Below, piece after piece: positions 32,795 through 44,469 of a stretch of DNA of 64,000 bases. The notes under the pieces are model-generated. The model was not told the origin of the DNA. It saw only the letters and a list, made by a program, of their open reading frames with translations, and ran no database searches. Both the position numbers and the translations under genes were made by a program. Within the stretch, counting starts at the first letter, position 1. Each line of letters opens with the position of its first letter. This DNA comes from Phragmites australis (Eukaryota > Streptophyta > Magnoliopsida > Poales > Poaceae): positions 15,411,819 to 15,475,818 of the forward strand of contig NC_084924.1 of NCBI RefSeq assembly GCF_958298935.1. Direction: 5' to 3'.

Positions 32795-34635
32795 TAAAAA
32801 CACATTCCGTAAAAAACGTGAACATCGAATATTCTAATATATTCACCGTCTAAATATCGGATCATCCATTAAGAATAACACTTGCATGCCTGAAAAATTT
32901 ACTCTCTGTAAAAAATTATCCGGTGCAGAGGATCCCGACAGCCTTTGGACGGGATGCTGGAAAGAAAGAGCATGCATGCGGTGCAGACTGCAGAGTGCTA
33001 GCAGCACGCGTGTGCTTTTTCCGGCCACCTGCAGCTGTTCAAGTTACAGGTTGATCCATCCTGACGATAAAACTCGATCTCTAGGCTAATTTTCTCTGTC
33101 AATCTCTGTCAATCAAGCCAAAATCAAGACCTAATCATTAATTCCGTCTCTGCAGACGACCACCGCTCGCCAGTTAATTTCTGTTGGCATAGTAATTTCT
33201 GGTAGCCTGATCACGGGTGCATGACTCTGACAGAAAGCAAGTGAAATGCGAAGCGCGTCCAGGTATACATCAAACACAACTGGAAAGGTACTAATCAGAT
33301 TATTAATTCTAGCTAGCACGATTAATAAGCAATTAGCCCTGCATGCATGTACTATTCACAACCACCGCCGTTGCTGCTGTCGCCCTGTGCTGCAGCAGTG
33401 AACTGAATGAGCGAGACATCACCAAACACATCTCTTTTTGTTTCCGCACTGTGCACCTCTCAGGTCGAGACACGGTGGCAGGCGTCCGCCAATCGATCGA
33501 TCGAGCAAAAGCATGCAGCAGCACCGCCGCGACAGTATCACGTCGCCGTCCACCGGGAGGGCACAATGATTCCTCGCAGCTCCGATCGATTCTTGCCATT
33601 GGAATCATATATATGGACTCATTCGTCATCGTCACCACGCGCGGCCACGGCCGGAGCGAGCTAGCATTGGATCCCGCCGCTTCAAGAGGTCGATCACCAT
33701 CGCTCCGCAAGTGCAGATTGCTTGCAGATAAGATAAGCAGGAGTAGTGCATGTTGTTCGGTAGTGGCCGGCCACTGATGATCGGGTTTCAAACCTAAAAC
33801 TGCTTCCGTCTATTCCGAGGATTAAGATGGCGAATCGAAGAGGATTAGCTAGTGTTGCTTGAAAGAAGCACCAGATATCTAGAGATAATTAACCATGTCT
33901 CTCTGATGTGCTCCTCCCACTAGCTAGTTAGAGCGTTGTGGTGGTGGCCCTCCTCTCAGGCCCAAGAAAAGCATGCAGTACACATACAGAAGTACATGAA
34001 GCAACGAGAAGATGGCAAGCAAGCAACAGCGTGAACCATCTTCAATCATATTCTTTTTATTTTATTATCTTCCTAATTCCTTTCTCCATTTCTATTCCCT
34101 CTATTTTCTCTTATCTTTAACAGCTTTCTTTTGAGGGGAATCGTAAAGGGAAAGCAGAGAATCCCGTCCTGAAGAAAATGACCTTAGAAATCTTTCGTGA
34201 CAAGAACCGTGAAGGAAAACCATTGGAGCGCTGAAAAGAACGAAAATCCCTTCACAACAAGATTTTCGTCCCCGAAGAGAAATCGTTGACCGTGGTCTTA
34301 GGGAATTTAACTGTGGAAGCAACGGATTGACGTATCAAGACGATACATATTAAATTACAGATAATATCAGAGACAATATTTATTAATGAAATTTAGCCGA
34401 AACCTATATCCCTAGAACATGACTACGGATATTTCTCCACATAGTTCCTACATTGACCACATCGGGTTCTTGACAGTACTGTCGTCGCTCCTTACGAACT
34501 TATCGTTATACCGTTATGATTACAACGGCTATACTCCTCTCATATTTATGAGAAAACCAATATAATGAACCTATTCTAACTTAACATGTATCACCTATAT
34601 AACTTTAAATCCAATACTTAATTAATTCCGTATCA
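32795..34635. other. Intergenic region, no supported gene
   Basis: Mixed-composition DNA. Open frames at 33343-33777 (+) and 33333-33791 (-) overlap on opposite strands, and neither shows a domain. The stretch 34390-34635 looks on the minus strand like the end of an old LTR (TATA-like and T-rich blocks), but no boundaries were found. Confidence 0.4.
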
Positions 34636-34640
34636 GTATT

Positions 34641-36247
34641 TGTAGGAACGAGAATGGCGACTAGAGGGGGGTGAATAGACGCCTCAAGAAATTTCTTTCG
34701 AAATAGATGATATTTTCCTATTTCGCATCTCAAAACGCTCAAGCGGAAGCAAAAGAATTAAAGAGACAAAGCAAGAAGACTACTTCCATGGCAACATGAC
34801 TCCACAGATGGAATATGAACCATAGGTTCCCTTCAGGACCAATCCATGTATCTTTATGCACAAAAACTCGCAACTTCAAAAGAAACTAGATAAGATGGAC
34901 ACCGGACAAGGTTATCCTCCAAGATGATAGTCTAGTGGCAAGGGGACTCAAGACCCGCTCAAATACATGAGTATGTGAGTGTTTAAGCCACTAGCATTAA
35001 GAAAAATAACCCTGCAAATGTGAGATATTGCAGCTCAAAGAAAAAGATCACCGGGCAAGAAACCTCTCCAAGTTGATGATCTAGAGGCAAGGGTACTCAA
35101 GACCCATGAGCATACACTCGTATGTGAGTTTTTAAGCCTCTAGCAACAAGAAGAATGATCTCACAAGGTGCTGAAATTTCAGCCCAAAAACCAAAACGAA
35201 AATCAAAACCGAAAATCGAAAAGCTTGCAAACTTGCAAGGGAACCAATAGAGGGAAACTAGAAGGAGGGGAATTCAAGCATATGCAAAAACATAAACTAA
35301 ATTACTCAAAGAGGTCAGCCCAATTTTAAGCGGATTACAAAGATTTATCTCTCAAAACTCTCACCTATTACATAGGCTAAGCACTCATCCTTCTCTCCTC
35401 TAAAAACCTAGCTCTAAGGCTCTTAAATGAGTGTCACAAGGGGGCTCAAGTGGCTGGTTCAAAGCTCTCTCTAGTCCTACCCCTCTATTTATAGCCCTAG
35501 GAAACTTAGCCCTTAAGTTTCCTAGTTTTCCCCCAAAATACCCTCTCTTGTAGTGCACTTCTACCTACCATCGAGGGCATTTTGGTCCATTTTCTTCTCC
35601 ATTCATCGGACGGCCGCGGCGCCTTCACGACTTAGCTTCGCCTCGATGCAAGCTTCGCGATGGTGCCACATACTCATACAGTCCTCCCATGGTTTTGAGA
35701 CCAAACCGCGAAACCGCCTGCACACTTCTCAAAGCGTGACTCACCGCTTTGCTTACACCTTAAGCAAGCGCTTCGATGTCGACGCCTGTACTCCATCATG
35801 CGATCCTGACCGCCGGCAAGTCTCTCCTGCTCCCGATCCCTCGGGCCGCCTTGTCACTTGCACCGGTATCCCCTTCGCTTGACTTTGTCAACACGCCGTC
35901 TCCATCCGCCTTCAATGCTTTGCTTGACATCCACGTGTTCAGCTAGGATCACCCCTGACTCCGCCCGGCCTCCTTGATCGTCTGGCACCAAGCACTCCGT
36001 TTGGCTCCGATCATCCCGCCGTCGACCGCCAAATTGCATCCATCACCTGCACACCATGAGACAAACAAACACGTATCTCCAACTCCAATTCCAATTAGTC
36101 AATAATCATTATGCTCAAATGAAATCTCAAATCAATTCAAATCACATCAAAGCTCATATCAAAACCGAAGATCATCAAACCAAATAAATGACAATGTCAA
36201 TCACTCATCACAAGAAAAACCAATACACATTTAAATTTGGTTTCTCA
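34641..36247 (-). repeat. Solo LTR of the SIRE/Maximus-like copia family
   Basis: It starts TGTAGGAACGAG and ends TTTCTCA on the plus strand. The flanks 34636-34640 and 36248-36252 are both GTATT, a perfect target duplication, so the ends are exact. There is no internal domain, so it arose by recombination between two LTRs. It is 1607 bp against 1437 bp in copy 1; most of the difference is an internal tandem duplication of about 152 bp (units starting near 34892 and 35044). A TATA box is at 35480-35493. It looks the best preserved of the family copies. Confidence 0.93.
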
Positions 36248-36252
36248 GTATT

Positions 36253-37265
36253 CGACACGTATCAACGAGACAGAAAGAGAGGTTCGAAAGAACCGATCGA
36301 GAGGCCGGCCGGCCACCTCTCAAATCATGGCGTCCAACCTTGGCTCCATTTCTCTTTATCGCCATTATCAACACTCGCAATCATGAATAAAAATCTTCGA
36401 CGCTGGTATTACTAGTACTAGAAACTAATGAAACGTCCCTTTCGATTAGCTGCCGGTGCGTGCATCGATCTGGTGATGATTAGTAGCTAGACCGACATAG
36501 GTCATCAGGGTCAATGTAGCCGGTCTTAATTTAGATGCTGTGCCTGATAAGGATTACAGATCGGAAGCAACAAGCAACCGATCTAGTACGTGGTAGGTGC
36601 AACGTCAATTGGCAGACTAGTTCCTGTGGCTTGAGCATCCGCCGCCGCTCTAGGTGCATAGAAACCAGACGCAGGCACGGTTCTTGCACCTGTTCGATCG
36701 TTTAACCAGACAAAAGATCGATATATAGGGGCTGAACCTTAGCCGTCGCTCTCCGATCTAACGTACGTTCGTCATCAGGATCTCATTATTCCTGGTATTG
36801 GAAGACAAGTACCGGCATCGGTTACAGGCCAGCATCCGTGTCCTTTTTTATTCTCGTCACATTTTCTCAAATTTTACCATTCTCTTCTCAGCTTCATAAG
36901 CGCATTGGCACGGTACCTGAACTCTTTCACAGTGTCATCCAAGTTATTTTCTACTACATGCGGTTGCGGCGCTGTGCTGCACTTGGAAACCTAGTCGGTT
37001 CAGTCAGTGAAACCTGTATTAGTAATCCTACAACTTTCTGTTACAGCTCTGCAAAAGATACTAGTATCAACTACCAAAGCCACCAGAATGCTAAATAATG
37101 AAGCGTGGAGTTCTAAAATTGTGGCAGTGCTGCACAATTGAGATTGGACCTCTGATTTCCGGTGAGTACCTACCTGATCGTACGTCTTGAAGGAATAAGT
37201 TTGCTTTGTTGGATTTAATTCTAGCGTAGGTCTTACGAACTCGATTAAAGTCTGAAGGCCTGAGT
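36253..37265. other. Intergenic region, no supported gene
   Basis: Short open frames only (for example 36838-37098 +). No domain, RNA gene or terminal repeat is recognised. Confidence 0.45.
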
Positions 37266-37754
37266 TGTAGGTGTGCAAAATTTAACGGAGAAGTCGTTCA
37301 TTCTATACTTGATTTGATTAGTTCAAGTCGGATTTAGAGTAAAGAGTCCAGGATCGTGGGATGTTATGAATCATGTTAGAATATGGTGTTGACAAGTGCT
37401 ATAAATATAAAGTTGTAATATCTAATTTATATGAGTTGAATAGACTCGTAAATTCCTCCAGAAAAAGTTTTGATCTGTCTTGTGTTATTCTCGTCGAAAA
37501 GAGAGTTTGATTTGTATATGGTATTTTCATTGCTCTCGTCGAGTTCCAGCAAGTCATCAAGTTTTGGTTGACGAATTGTCCGCTCGTTTTCTCGCTGGGG
37601 CGCTCGCGTGGTCGCGACTTGCTGGTCGCTCGCGTAATCGAGCACGTACTGCTCGAGTGGGGTAGTCGAGCACATACTGGTTGCTCGAGTGATCGAGCTC
37701 GTACTGGTCGCTAGTGTGGTTGGGTAGTGCATTATCGTGGTGTTGAAACCATCA
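37266..37754 (+). repeat. 5' LTR of the plus-strand copia
   Basis: About 489 bp, ending ACCATCA directly before the primer-binding site (37756-37769). Contains the block GTTTTGATCTGTCTTGTG and several CTCGAG/GTCGAG repeats near its end, shared with the right LTR. Confidence 0.75.
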
Positions 37755-37869
37755 TCTAGTATTAGAGCCTGGCAGGACATGCAGAAGTCTAACCTGCTAG
37801 ATTGACCTGCGTCATCAGCTTGCTTCTCGCAGGAACAAAGCCAACACCAACTCGTGAAGATGTCGATCA

Positions 37870-38815
37870 TTCCTCAGGGTGAGGCGATGCAAGTGAGTGG
37901 CGATGGGCTGTTTTAGTGCCCGCAGTTGATGACGACGAACTACACGAGCTGCGTAATTTGGGTGCAAGCAATGATGGAGGATCAAGGTGATTGGGAGGCT
38001 GTCGAGCCAACAGCTGGTGTGGCTGACAACGAGAAGAAGGATAAGAAGGCAATGTCACATCTCTTTCAAGTGTTCCCGGAGGACCTCCTGATGTAGGTGG
38101 TAAGGAAGAAAGCTGCAAAGGAGGTCTAGGACTGTCTCAAGATAAGGTTCGTTGGCACGAATTGGGTCAAGAACGCGCGGCTGTAGAGGTTAAAGAGCGA
38201 CTTTAACGCCATGCGCATGCACAAGGGAGAGAGCTTGGACCAGTACGTAGGTAGGCTCAACAGCATGTCCGTTAGGTACGCCAACCTAGGGGAGACGCTT
38301 GATGACACTGCATTGGTCAAAAGCTGTTTGACACCGTACCATATCGTTTCCTGAGTGTGATCGCCGGGATCGAGTAGTTCTACGATTTCAACACCATGCT
38401 GTTCGAGGAAGTCGCGGGGCGGCTGAAGGTTTTTGAAGAAGGTGCTCGCCCGTGTGCATCCGACAGCAACAACAATGGTAATCCTCAGCTCTACTCACTC
38501 AAGCCAAGTGGTAGGCGCGACATAAGAAGGATGACGATGACTCCTTATCAAGCAACAAGGGTAAATACCACCCTCCTGCAAATAGCAACTACAGCCGGGG
38601 TGGTCATGAACGCAGCAAAAGCCATGGCAGAGGTGGTCGTGGTGGTACGTCGCGCAATGATGAGGAGAACGGCTCGGGCGACGGACACTACAACAAGAGC
38701 CACATCAAGTGCTACAATTGCTATAAGATGTGGCACTACGCGAACGAGTGTAAGGCACCGAAGAAGAAGAAGAAGAAGAAGAAGAGAAATGTGAGTCTCA
38801 CCTCATACATATCGA
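37870..38815 (+). pseudogene. Copia gag with zinc knuckle, broken
   Basis: The plus strand reads, in shifting frames: EDQGDWEAVEPTAGVADNEK, DKKAMSHLFQVFPEDLLM, FVGTNWVKNARL, DFNAMRMHKGESLDQYVGRL, NSMSVRYANLGETLDDTALV, and FNTMLFEEVAGRLKVFEE: the UBN2-type copia gag. A Gly/Arg/Ser-rich basic stretch follows, then the zinc knuckle CYNCYKMWHYANEC (CX2CX4HX4C intact) near 38710-38752. A run of AAG triplets (38759-38788) adds a poly-lysine stretch. Several stops interrupt the frame, including within the first 150 bp. Confidence 0.85.
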
Positions 38816-39640
38816 TGACTCCGAGCAATCCTTGTTGCTTACAGTATCGAAGGAGGTATTGGGGCTGCAGCATAGGTGGGATGCCATGTTGCTGAATGAG
38901 GAGAAGTTGAAGTCGAAACTGCGCGACACCATAGAGGGCGGCTCTAGCTCTAAGGTATGGTACCTGGATAATAGAGCCAATAATCACTTGACCAGTGACA
39001 AAGAGAAGTTTAGAGAGCTAGACAAAGGTGTCACTGGCATAGTAAAATTCGGGGATAGCTTCATGGTGTATATCATGGGCTTAGGGTTTTTCGTGTTTAG
39101 CTGCAACAATGGCAACCATTAGCTGTTGTAGGAGGTGATCATGGACTCTGCAGCAATATCACCAGCCTTGAACAACTTACTGAAGTTGGACACAAGGTGA
39201 TCATGGAGGCTGGACATTTATATGTCGATGATAGAACTCTTGCACGGTTGCTGATGAAAGTGAGGCGAATTTCAAATCACCTCTATAAGATCGAGCTGCA
39301 TCAAGCGACGCCGGTGTGTCTCTTAGCCAGCCTTCAAGACGCGGCGTGGCTCTTGCATGCGAGACTCGAACATGTCAACTTCGCAGCTATGAAGCTACTT
39401 GTTGATAAGGAGATGGCGGCGGCAAATTTTAGGGCAGAGAGGCCACCCGAGCTACTACATGCTGATCTTTGCGGGCCGATCATACCTTTAATTCTCACCG
39501 GTAACAGTTATTTCATGTTAATTGTTGAGGACTTTACTCAGTGGATATAGGTGTATATGATCAAGACGAAGGATCATGCCTGCTCCATGTTTAGAAGATT
39601 CAAGTCGCAGGCTAAGAACACGAGCGGACGACGCAATAAG
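38816..39640 (+). pseudogene. Copia protease to integrase N-terminus, truncated
   Basis: VWYLDNRANNHLTSDKEKF near 38956 is the protease active-site region, in which D-T/S-G has become D-N-R, so catalysis is lost. KFGDSFMVYIMGLGFFVF follows. From 39197, GHLYVDDRTLARLL, NHLYKIELHQATPVCLLA and LLHARLEHVNFAAMKLL form the GAG-pre-integrase segment, and PPELLHADLCGPIIPL then GNSYFMLIVEDFTQWI the start of the integrase core with the first catalytic Asp. A stop follows, then MIKTKDHACSMFRRFKSQAK. The match ends near 39640, just before the 3' LTR, with the rest of pol deleted. Confidence 0.85.
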
Positions 39641-39678
39641 GTGGTCTGGAGTCCTAGTCGTAACTCGGAAGGTCCGGT

Positions 39679-40150
39679 TGTAGGTGTGCATAACTCAATG
39701 GAGGAGTCGTTCGTTCTGTATTCGGTTTGATTAGTTCGAGTTGGATTAGAGTATAGAGTTTAGGATCGTGAAATGATACGATTTATGTTAGAATTTGGAG
39801 TCAGTAGGTGTTATAAATATAGAGTTGAAGTCCCTAGTTTGTAGGAGTTGAATAAAGTAGTAAATTTTTTCTGAAAAAGTTTTGATCTATCTTATGTTGT
39901 TCTTATCGAAAAGAGCGTTCGATTTGCATCTCATATTTTCGTTGCTCTATCAAGTTCTAACGAATTATCAAGTTCCGGTTGATAGATTATCGGCTCGTTT
40001 TCTCGCCGGAGCACTCACATGGTCGCGGCTTGCTGGTCACTCGTGCAATCGAGTCCGTACTGCTCGAGCAGGGTAGTCGGTGCGACTGGTCCAGCTCTAC
40101 TGATTGCTAGCGTGATCGGGCAGCGCGTTATCCTAGCGTTGAAACCATCA
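39679..40150 (+). repeat. 3' LTR of the plus-strand copia
   Basis: About 472 bp. Starts TGTAGGTGTGCATAAC and ends GTTGAAACCATCA, colinear with the left LTR with scattered substitutions. The following bases, CGCTT, have no match at the left edge. Confidence 0.75.
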
Positions 40151-40600
40151 CGCTTCAGCGCGTGGTGTGCAGGAAATTAAGCCACCAGCCGTTGCTGTCT
40201 CTTGTAGCTAGCTGGGGGCCCGGCACCGGCGACTCGGCGAGCCACCGATCCGGTCCGTTTCGTGCACGTGTACCTGCACCAATGCCAGCCGGCGGCAGCT
40301 CCTCCGGCCGTACGTACGCTGGCTACCTCCTGTACCTGCATCGATCACCAAAACGCCTCGCCACCCACCGGATTAAGGGCCAGCCGATCGGTAGATGCTG
40401 CCTGCCCGTCGACGTCGACGTCGACTCCATCATGCATATACGACGCATGCACGAATTAATCCGATCACTGTCGGTCCACCGGACGAGTGTACGATTTGTT
40501 CTTCATCTTTCTGCTTATATGGTGGCCCGATACATAATACAGGCGAACGATGGATGTATTATTCAAGGGGTTACTCTGTATCAGTCGACTGAGAACCAGG
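40151..40600. other. Short GC-rich spacer, no supported gene
   Basis: Open frames on the plus strand (40162-40605, 40262-40459) overlap without domain signals. A GTCGAC repeat occurs near 40410-40430. Confidence 0.4.
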
Positions 40601-41650
40601 TTTGAAAATTCGTTGAAAACTACTCAAATATCATGAATATTGGTTATTTCGGTCCGCATCGTATTCAGAAATTAACTGGTTTTTAAATTTGAATCGAAAA
40701 AATTAAAAAATTAAAATTAAAAATTCTAAAAATATCAGAGATAATTCTAAGACCTTTTGTGATTTTTTTTTTCAAAAATAAAATCATTTGCATCATATTT
40801 TATGAAGATGAAATTTAAAAAAAGAAAAATGCTGAAATGGGATGTATGAACAGAATAATTTGATTCATCACGTTAAGGAAAAGCTGAACATGTAAATACA
40901 TATTTTTTTAAGGCCATATCTTAAGAGGATTTTAAAATTTGTTTCACTTTATTTAGAGTTTTATTAATTTCTCTATGATTTTTACAAAGTTCACAAACAT
41001 AAAAGTGAACACGTAAGAAACAATACTGTAATTAACTTTTTCACGTCTACCATTATTTTTTCTACATAAAACATAGTATAAGTAACTAATAAAAGTGATT
41101 TCACTAATTTTGGAGGTATGATGGGTTAGTTATGAATTAATCTAGTTGCAACACATTTACACAATCATGCATGTTATAATAACTATTTCATGAGTTTATG
41201 TATTTTTAAAAGACATAGTATCATGTAAGAAGACTAAAAAAATTGGTTTCATAATTTTTGGATTAAAAAAAATTAACTATGCATTTAACTAGGTTTAGCA
41301 AATACATTTTCTCACAGAAAATATTCAATTTTTTTATGAGTATAAATACTTTTATCATGTAGATCATATTACAAGGAAACCAAGAAAATTTGTTTCATTT
41401 ATTTAAAGCTCAGATGAATTAGTTATTGATTTTATAAAGTTGAGTTATTTTTGTTTTTTTTAACTTCACCGCAATTCGTTCGAAATGCGTTTGATGCGGA
41501 AAATATGGTCGGTTTTTGGTCTAAATCGAGTGGTTATCGAATATCGATTCGGTTGATTTTTTCTCCGATTTACGAATTTGATCAAGTGAATTTTGAGCAA
41601 ATTCTTACTAATTTTAAGAGGTTTTCGTGATATTCATAATTTTTAAAAAT
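40601..41650. other. AT-rich block, possible fold-back or non-autonomous MULE
   Basis: About 1 kb of AT-rich DNA without ORFs. Sequences near the left side (CCGCATCGTATTCAGAAATT, around 40655-40675) resemble, in inverted orientation, sequences near the right side (CCGAATCGATATTCGATAAC on the minus strand, around 41535-41555). These may be decayed terminal inverted repeats. No target duplication was found. Confidence 0.33.
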
Positions 41651-42549
41651 TCGTTAGGGTCCAATTCTCAAATGTCATACGAATTGATGAACCGTGCTGG
41701 GAACTTGGATCCTTTAATCTCCGTCGACCGATTCAGACCATTATATGCCTGCCAATCCAACGTCTACCCCATAAGACATTTTTCAAGTGATGATCGAGGA
41801 GATTTTAACGGGCCCCACTGGCAGCAATGTAGTTGGAGAGTGAACAGCCCGGCCCGGGTTTCTGAGTTGGGTGGTACTAGGAACACGATGAGAGGGGCCT
41901 GGCGGCCGAGTCAATTTTGAGAAGGAAGAAGAGGGACCCCGGCGGCGGCGGCGGCGGCGGCGGCGGGGGGCTCGGCATGACAACAAAAGCCGACGAATTC
42001 TGCTCTGCCTGCGTCTGCAAAAGCAAGTAAAGGGATCGACTGATTAAAGCGCGGCTCGCATACGTACGCGGAATTCTGAGCATCAGCAAGCTGCCGGCAA
42101 GGCGACGACGAACAGCATGCAGCAGGCGGGGGCGGGCGCGGGGGCGGTGGCGGCGGGGATCCCGAGAAAGCGGCTTGGCGAAAAGCGACGGGTCCTGGGC
42201 CTCTTTGTCGCCTCGCCCTCGCATTTGTACCTAGAAATGTCACTGGACCGCTGGAGCGGCCCACCGAACATAGAAATCTTGCTTCACCTCTTCGATTCAT
42301 TCATGGATATGGGCTAAGGCAAGACAACAAAAGGTTCAGCGATGCAGATGCAGATGCATACTGAGCCAGGGGACATGCCTCGTGTTCGTAGACCGTTCTG
42401 GGCTAAGAAACTAGGCCGGATAGGATAGCACGGTATAGGGTGAAGTTTCATTGTTCATCTTCATTTTTGTTCCTTCGAGGTACGGTTGGAACTTGGTTCG
42501 TTCGCCTTGCGATGATCTCCATCCAGTGAAAGGAAAACTTCACTTTGTA
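41651..42549. other. GC-rich spacer with GGC repeat
   Basis: Contains a run of eight GGC triplets (41941-41964) followed by a G run, and a GC-rich segment 42110-42170. It resembles a 5' leader with CGG repeats, and a small frame follows at 42117, but no clear gene could be traced. Confidence 0.4.
42117..42317 (+). CDS. 66-aa ORF after GGC repeat, hypothetical
   Basis: ATG 42117 to TAA 42315-42317. It starts with an Ala/Gly-rich segment (MQQAGAGAGAVAAGIPRKRL) and continues with LGLFVASPSHLYLEMSLDRW. The G+C-rich first part downstream of a GGC repeat is what the start of a grass gene often looks like, but no homology is recognised and the frame could be random. Confidence 0.2.
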   Translation: MQQAGAGAGAVAAGIPRKRLGEKRRVLGLFVASPSHLYLEMSLDRWSGPPNIEILLHLFDSFMDMG

Positions 42550-42860
42550 TCCAGCGGCAGAGCCAGTAATGGGGCAGCCGTGCAGATGCGCAGGGGATGG
42601 AGGGGAGGGAGTTTTTTTTATATATATTTTTAATTAAAAATTTAAATAAATAGGTTCCTCGTCGCAATAATAGTCTTGAGAGGGCTGCAGCTCTTCCAAA
42701 AGACGGTTAGGAAGCCTTACCGCTCTCAGAGAGGGCGGGTGGCAGGCTGCTAACCGCCATAAGAGGGCGGAGAGGGTGGTTAGCAGCCTTGCCGTCCTCT
42801 CAGAGGTGGTTAGGACATTATTTTTTTAAAAAAAGTTATAAAATTTACTAGAAAATGCTG
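42550..42860. repeat. Left terminal inverted repeat of MULE A
   Basis: Includes the 40-bp segment shared with the right end (42632-42671) and several GAGAGGGCGG / CCTTACCG-type short repeats in both orientations (42676-42815), which can pair with each other. Confidence 0.75.
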
Positions 42861-43294
42861 CTTATTATTTGAAATAGGTATTTTGCAAAATTTGGAACTA
42901 AAATGGTTGAAGAGTACTCAAAATGGTATATTGAGGAAGCGAGATTTTGGAGTAGTTTACGTATTATTCGGAGGATAAAAAATCAATATTTGTGAATAAA
43001 TTATATATGTGAAGCACTCACAGCATATTACGCGACAATGAGGTTGCGAACCGACGATGTAATGGCACTCGATTATTATCAACCCGACTGCAATCTTTTT
43101 CTGTTGGTAAGGATTGCACCAAAGCACCTTCTACTTCTAATAGGCCGGCGAACAAACATAAGATTATACATATGGTGAAAAATATTACATGAGACTGTAA
43201 CCATGATGACACGATGAGAAAAAAAAAGTGGCATGTACGGTTCGCACAAAAACCTACTTAATAGTGCGTCACTCCTAATCATAACATGTCTTAG
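42861..43294. other. MULE A left internal region
   Basis: AT-rich DNA without supported gene. The part 43020-43290 resembles 53640-53800 of MULE B in outline (TTACATG..., then TACTTAATAG/AACTTAATAGCG). Bases 43290-43294 (CTTAG) are the left target duplication of the nested solo LTR. Confidence 0.4.
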
Positions 43295-44359
43295 TGAAAG
43301 TGCCTAGAGGGGGGGGGGTGAATAGACTTTTCTGAAAATTAAAACTAAACAGCGGATTAAAACTGCCGAATACTCCGGTGAAGGTCGGATACTCCGGTCT
43401 GGTCCGGAGTATCCGGTCTAGTCCGGAGTCTCCAGTCTATACAGGAAATCAAGAACAACTATGAATTAAAGCGAGCAGCTAGAATCTAAAGGTGATACTA
43501 AGTCTACTAGATATCATAAAGCTAGAACAACAATAAATACTAACAAGATGATCACTAAGACAACTTATATGTAAATTATCAAATCCACACGATTAAGTAA
43601 ATTGCACAAATAAGAACACAAGGGATTATCCCAGAGTTTGGTCACCTCACAAAGAAGTGTCTACGTCTCCGTTGAGGAGCTCACAAAGAGCCAGGTCTTT
43701 TCCAACCCTATCCTCTTCTAGCGACTACAAAGATCAAGCTAGAATTTCCTTACTCAATTTTGAAGTCAATTACAAACTTCCTGTGGCACTCCACAAAGAT
43801 TGAGTGCTCTACGGGCGACGTCTTGCCGTCTAGAAGCACAAAGCTTCAAGAGTAAAGATCACAGCGAATGCTCGAGGAAGAACTCAATGCTCAAGTGGCT
43901 TAACCTCACTCTAAACCCAAATTTACTAAATTTTGCAAAACTTAGCACTAGAGGTGGTTGGAGGGATTTTGAATGCTCAAGGAGTCTAGAGTTCACCAGC
44001 AACAGCAAGCATTTAATACCAAGGGGTGTGGAAGTATATATAGCCCTCTCTCAAAAACTAGCCATTACTGTTCTGTCAGACCTAACCGGAGTATCCGGTC
44101 TCAAATCCAAAAACAGCGTCAGAATGGTCACAGAACGTGTCGAAATTAGCCGTTACAATTCTGTTAAGTTACCAGAGTCTCCGGTCCTGACAGGGCTATC
44201 AATTAGACTAAATTTGGAGACTTGCCGGACCCTCCGGCTTCTCCAGGTACCGGAGTATCTGGTGAACACCGGAGACTCTGGTCTTTTTATCAAAAAGAGT
44301 AAATGTTAACCGAGACACCCCTGCCGGAGTCTCCCTTAGGGGACCTAGATGCACTTTCA
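43295..44359 (-). repeat. Solo LTR, 1065 bp, nested in MULE A
   Basis: On the minus strand it starts TGAAAGTGCATCTAGGTCC and ends CTCTAGGCACTTTCA. Flanks 43290-43294 and 44360-44364 are both CTTAG, a perfect target duplication. The TGAAAGTGCATCTAG start is common in grass copia LTRs. The two ends are also near-inverted copies (TGAAAGTGC). A TATATATA box lies at 44035-44042. CCGGATACTCCGG-type motifs cluster near 43366-43433 and 44087-44335. Confidence 0.9.
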
Positions 44360-44469
44360 CTTAGGGAGTGGAAACATGTTGGGTTACATTAGATACTCTC
44401 TACTGAGTGCACCTAAGATATTTTTTCTTTCACAGGGCATCAGGACCTGCCGCTTTAGCGTGACAGGTC

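Larger units (their letters stand above)
37266..40150 (+). mobile_element. Internally deleted Ty1/copia element, plus strand
   Basis: Two direct repeats at 37266-37754 and 39679-40150 share start (TGTAGGTGTGCA-type) and end (GAAACCATCA). Between them lie gag, protease, GAG-pre-integrase and the first part of the integrase; the rest of integrase, RT and RNase H is missing, along with the normal 3' untranslated region. A primer-binding-like TAGTATTAGAGCC follows the left LTR. No target duplication is seen, and the left LTR boundary could lie up to 60 bp further left because similarity extends beyond TGTAGG. It is not related closely to the large copia family here. Confidence 0.83.

Noticed and set aside
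33333..33791. Overlapping frames on both strands as a gene
   Set aside because: No domain on either strand and no splice or codon support.
41941..41970. GGC repeat as a coding Gly/Ala tract
   Set aside because: No frame through the repeat has support on either strand; treated as a simple repeat, possibly in a leader.
43295..44359. Inverted-repeat DNA transposon
   Set aside because: The near-inverted ends are short; TG/CA ends and a 5-bp target duplication fit an LTR better.
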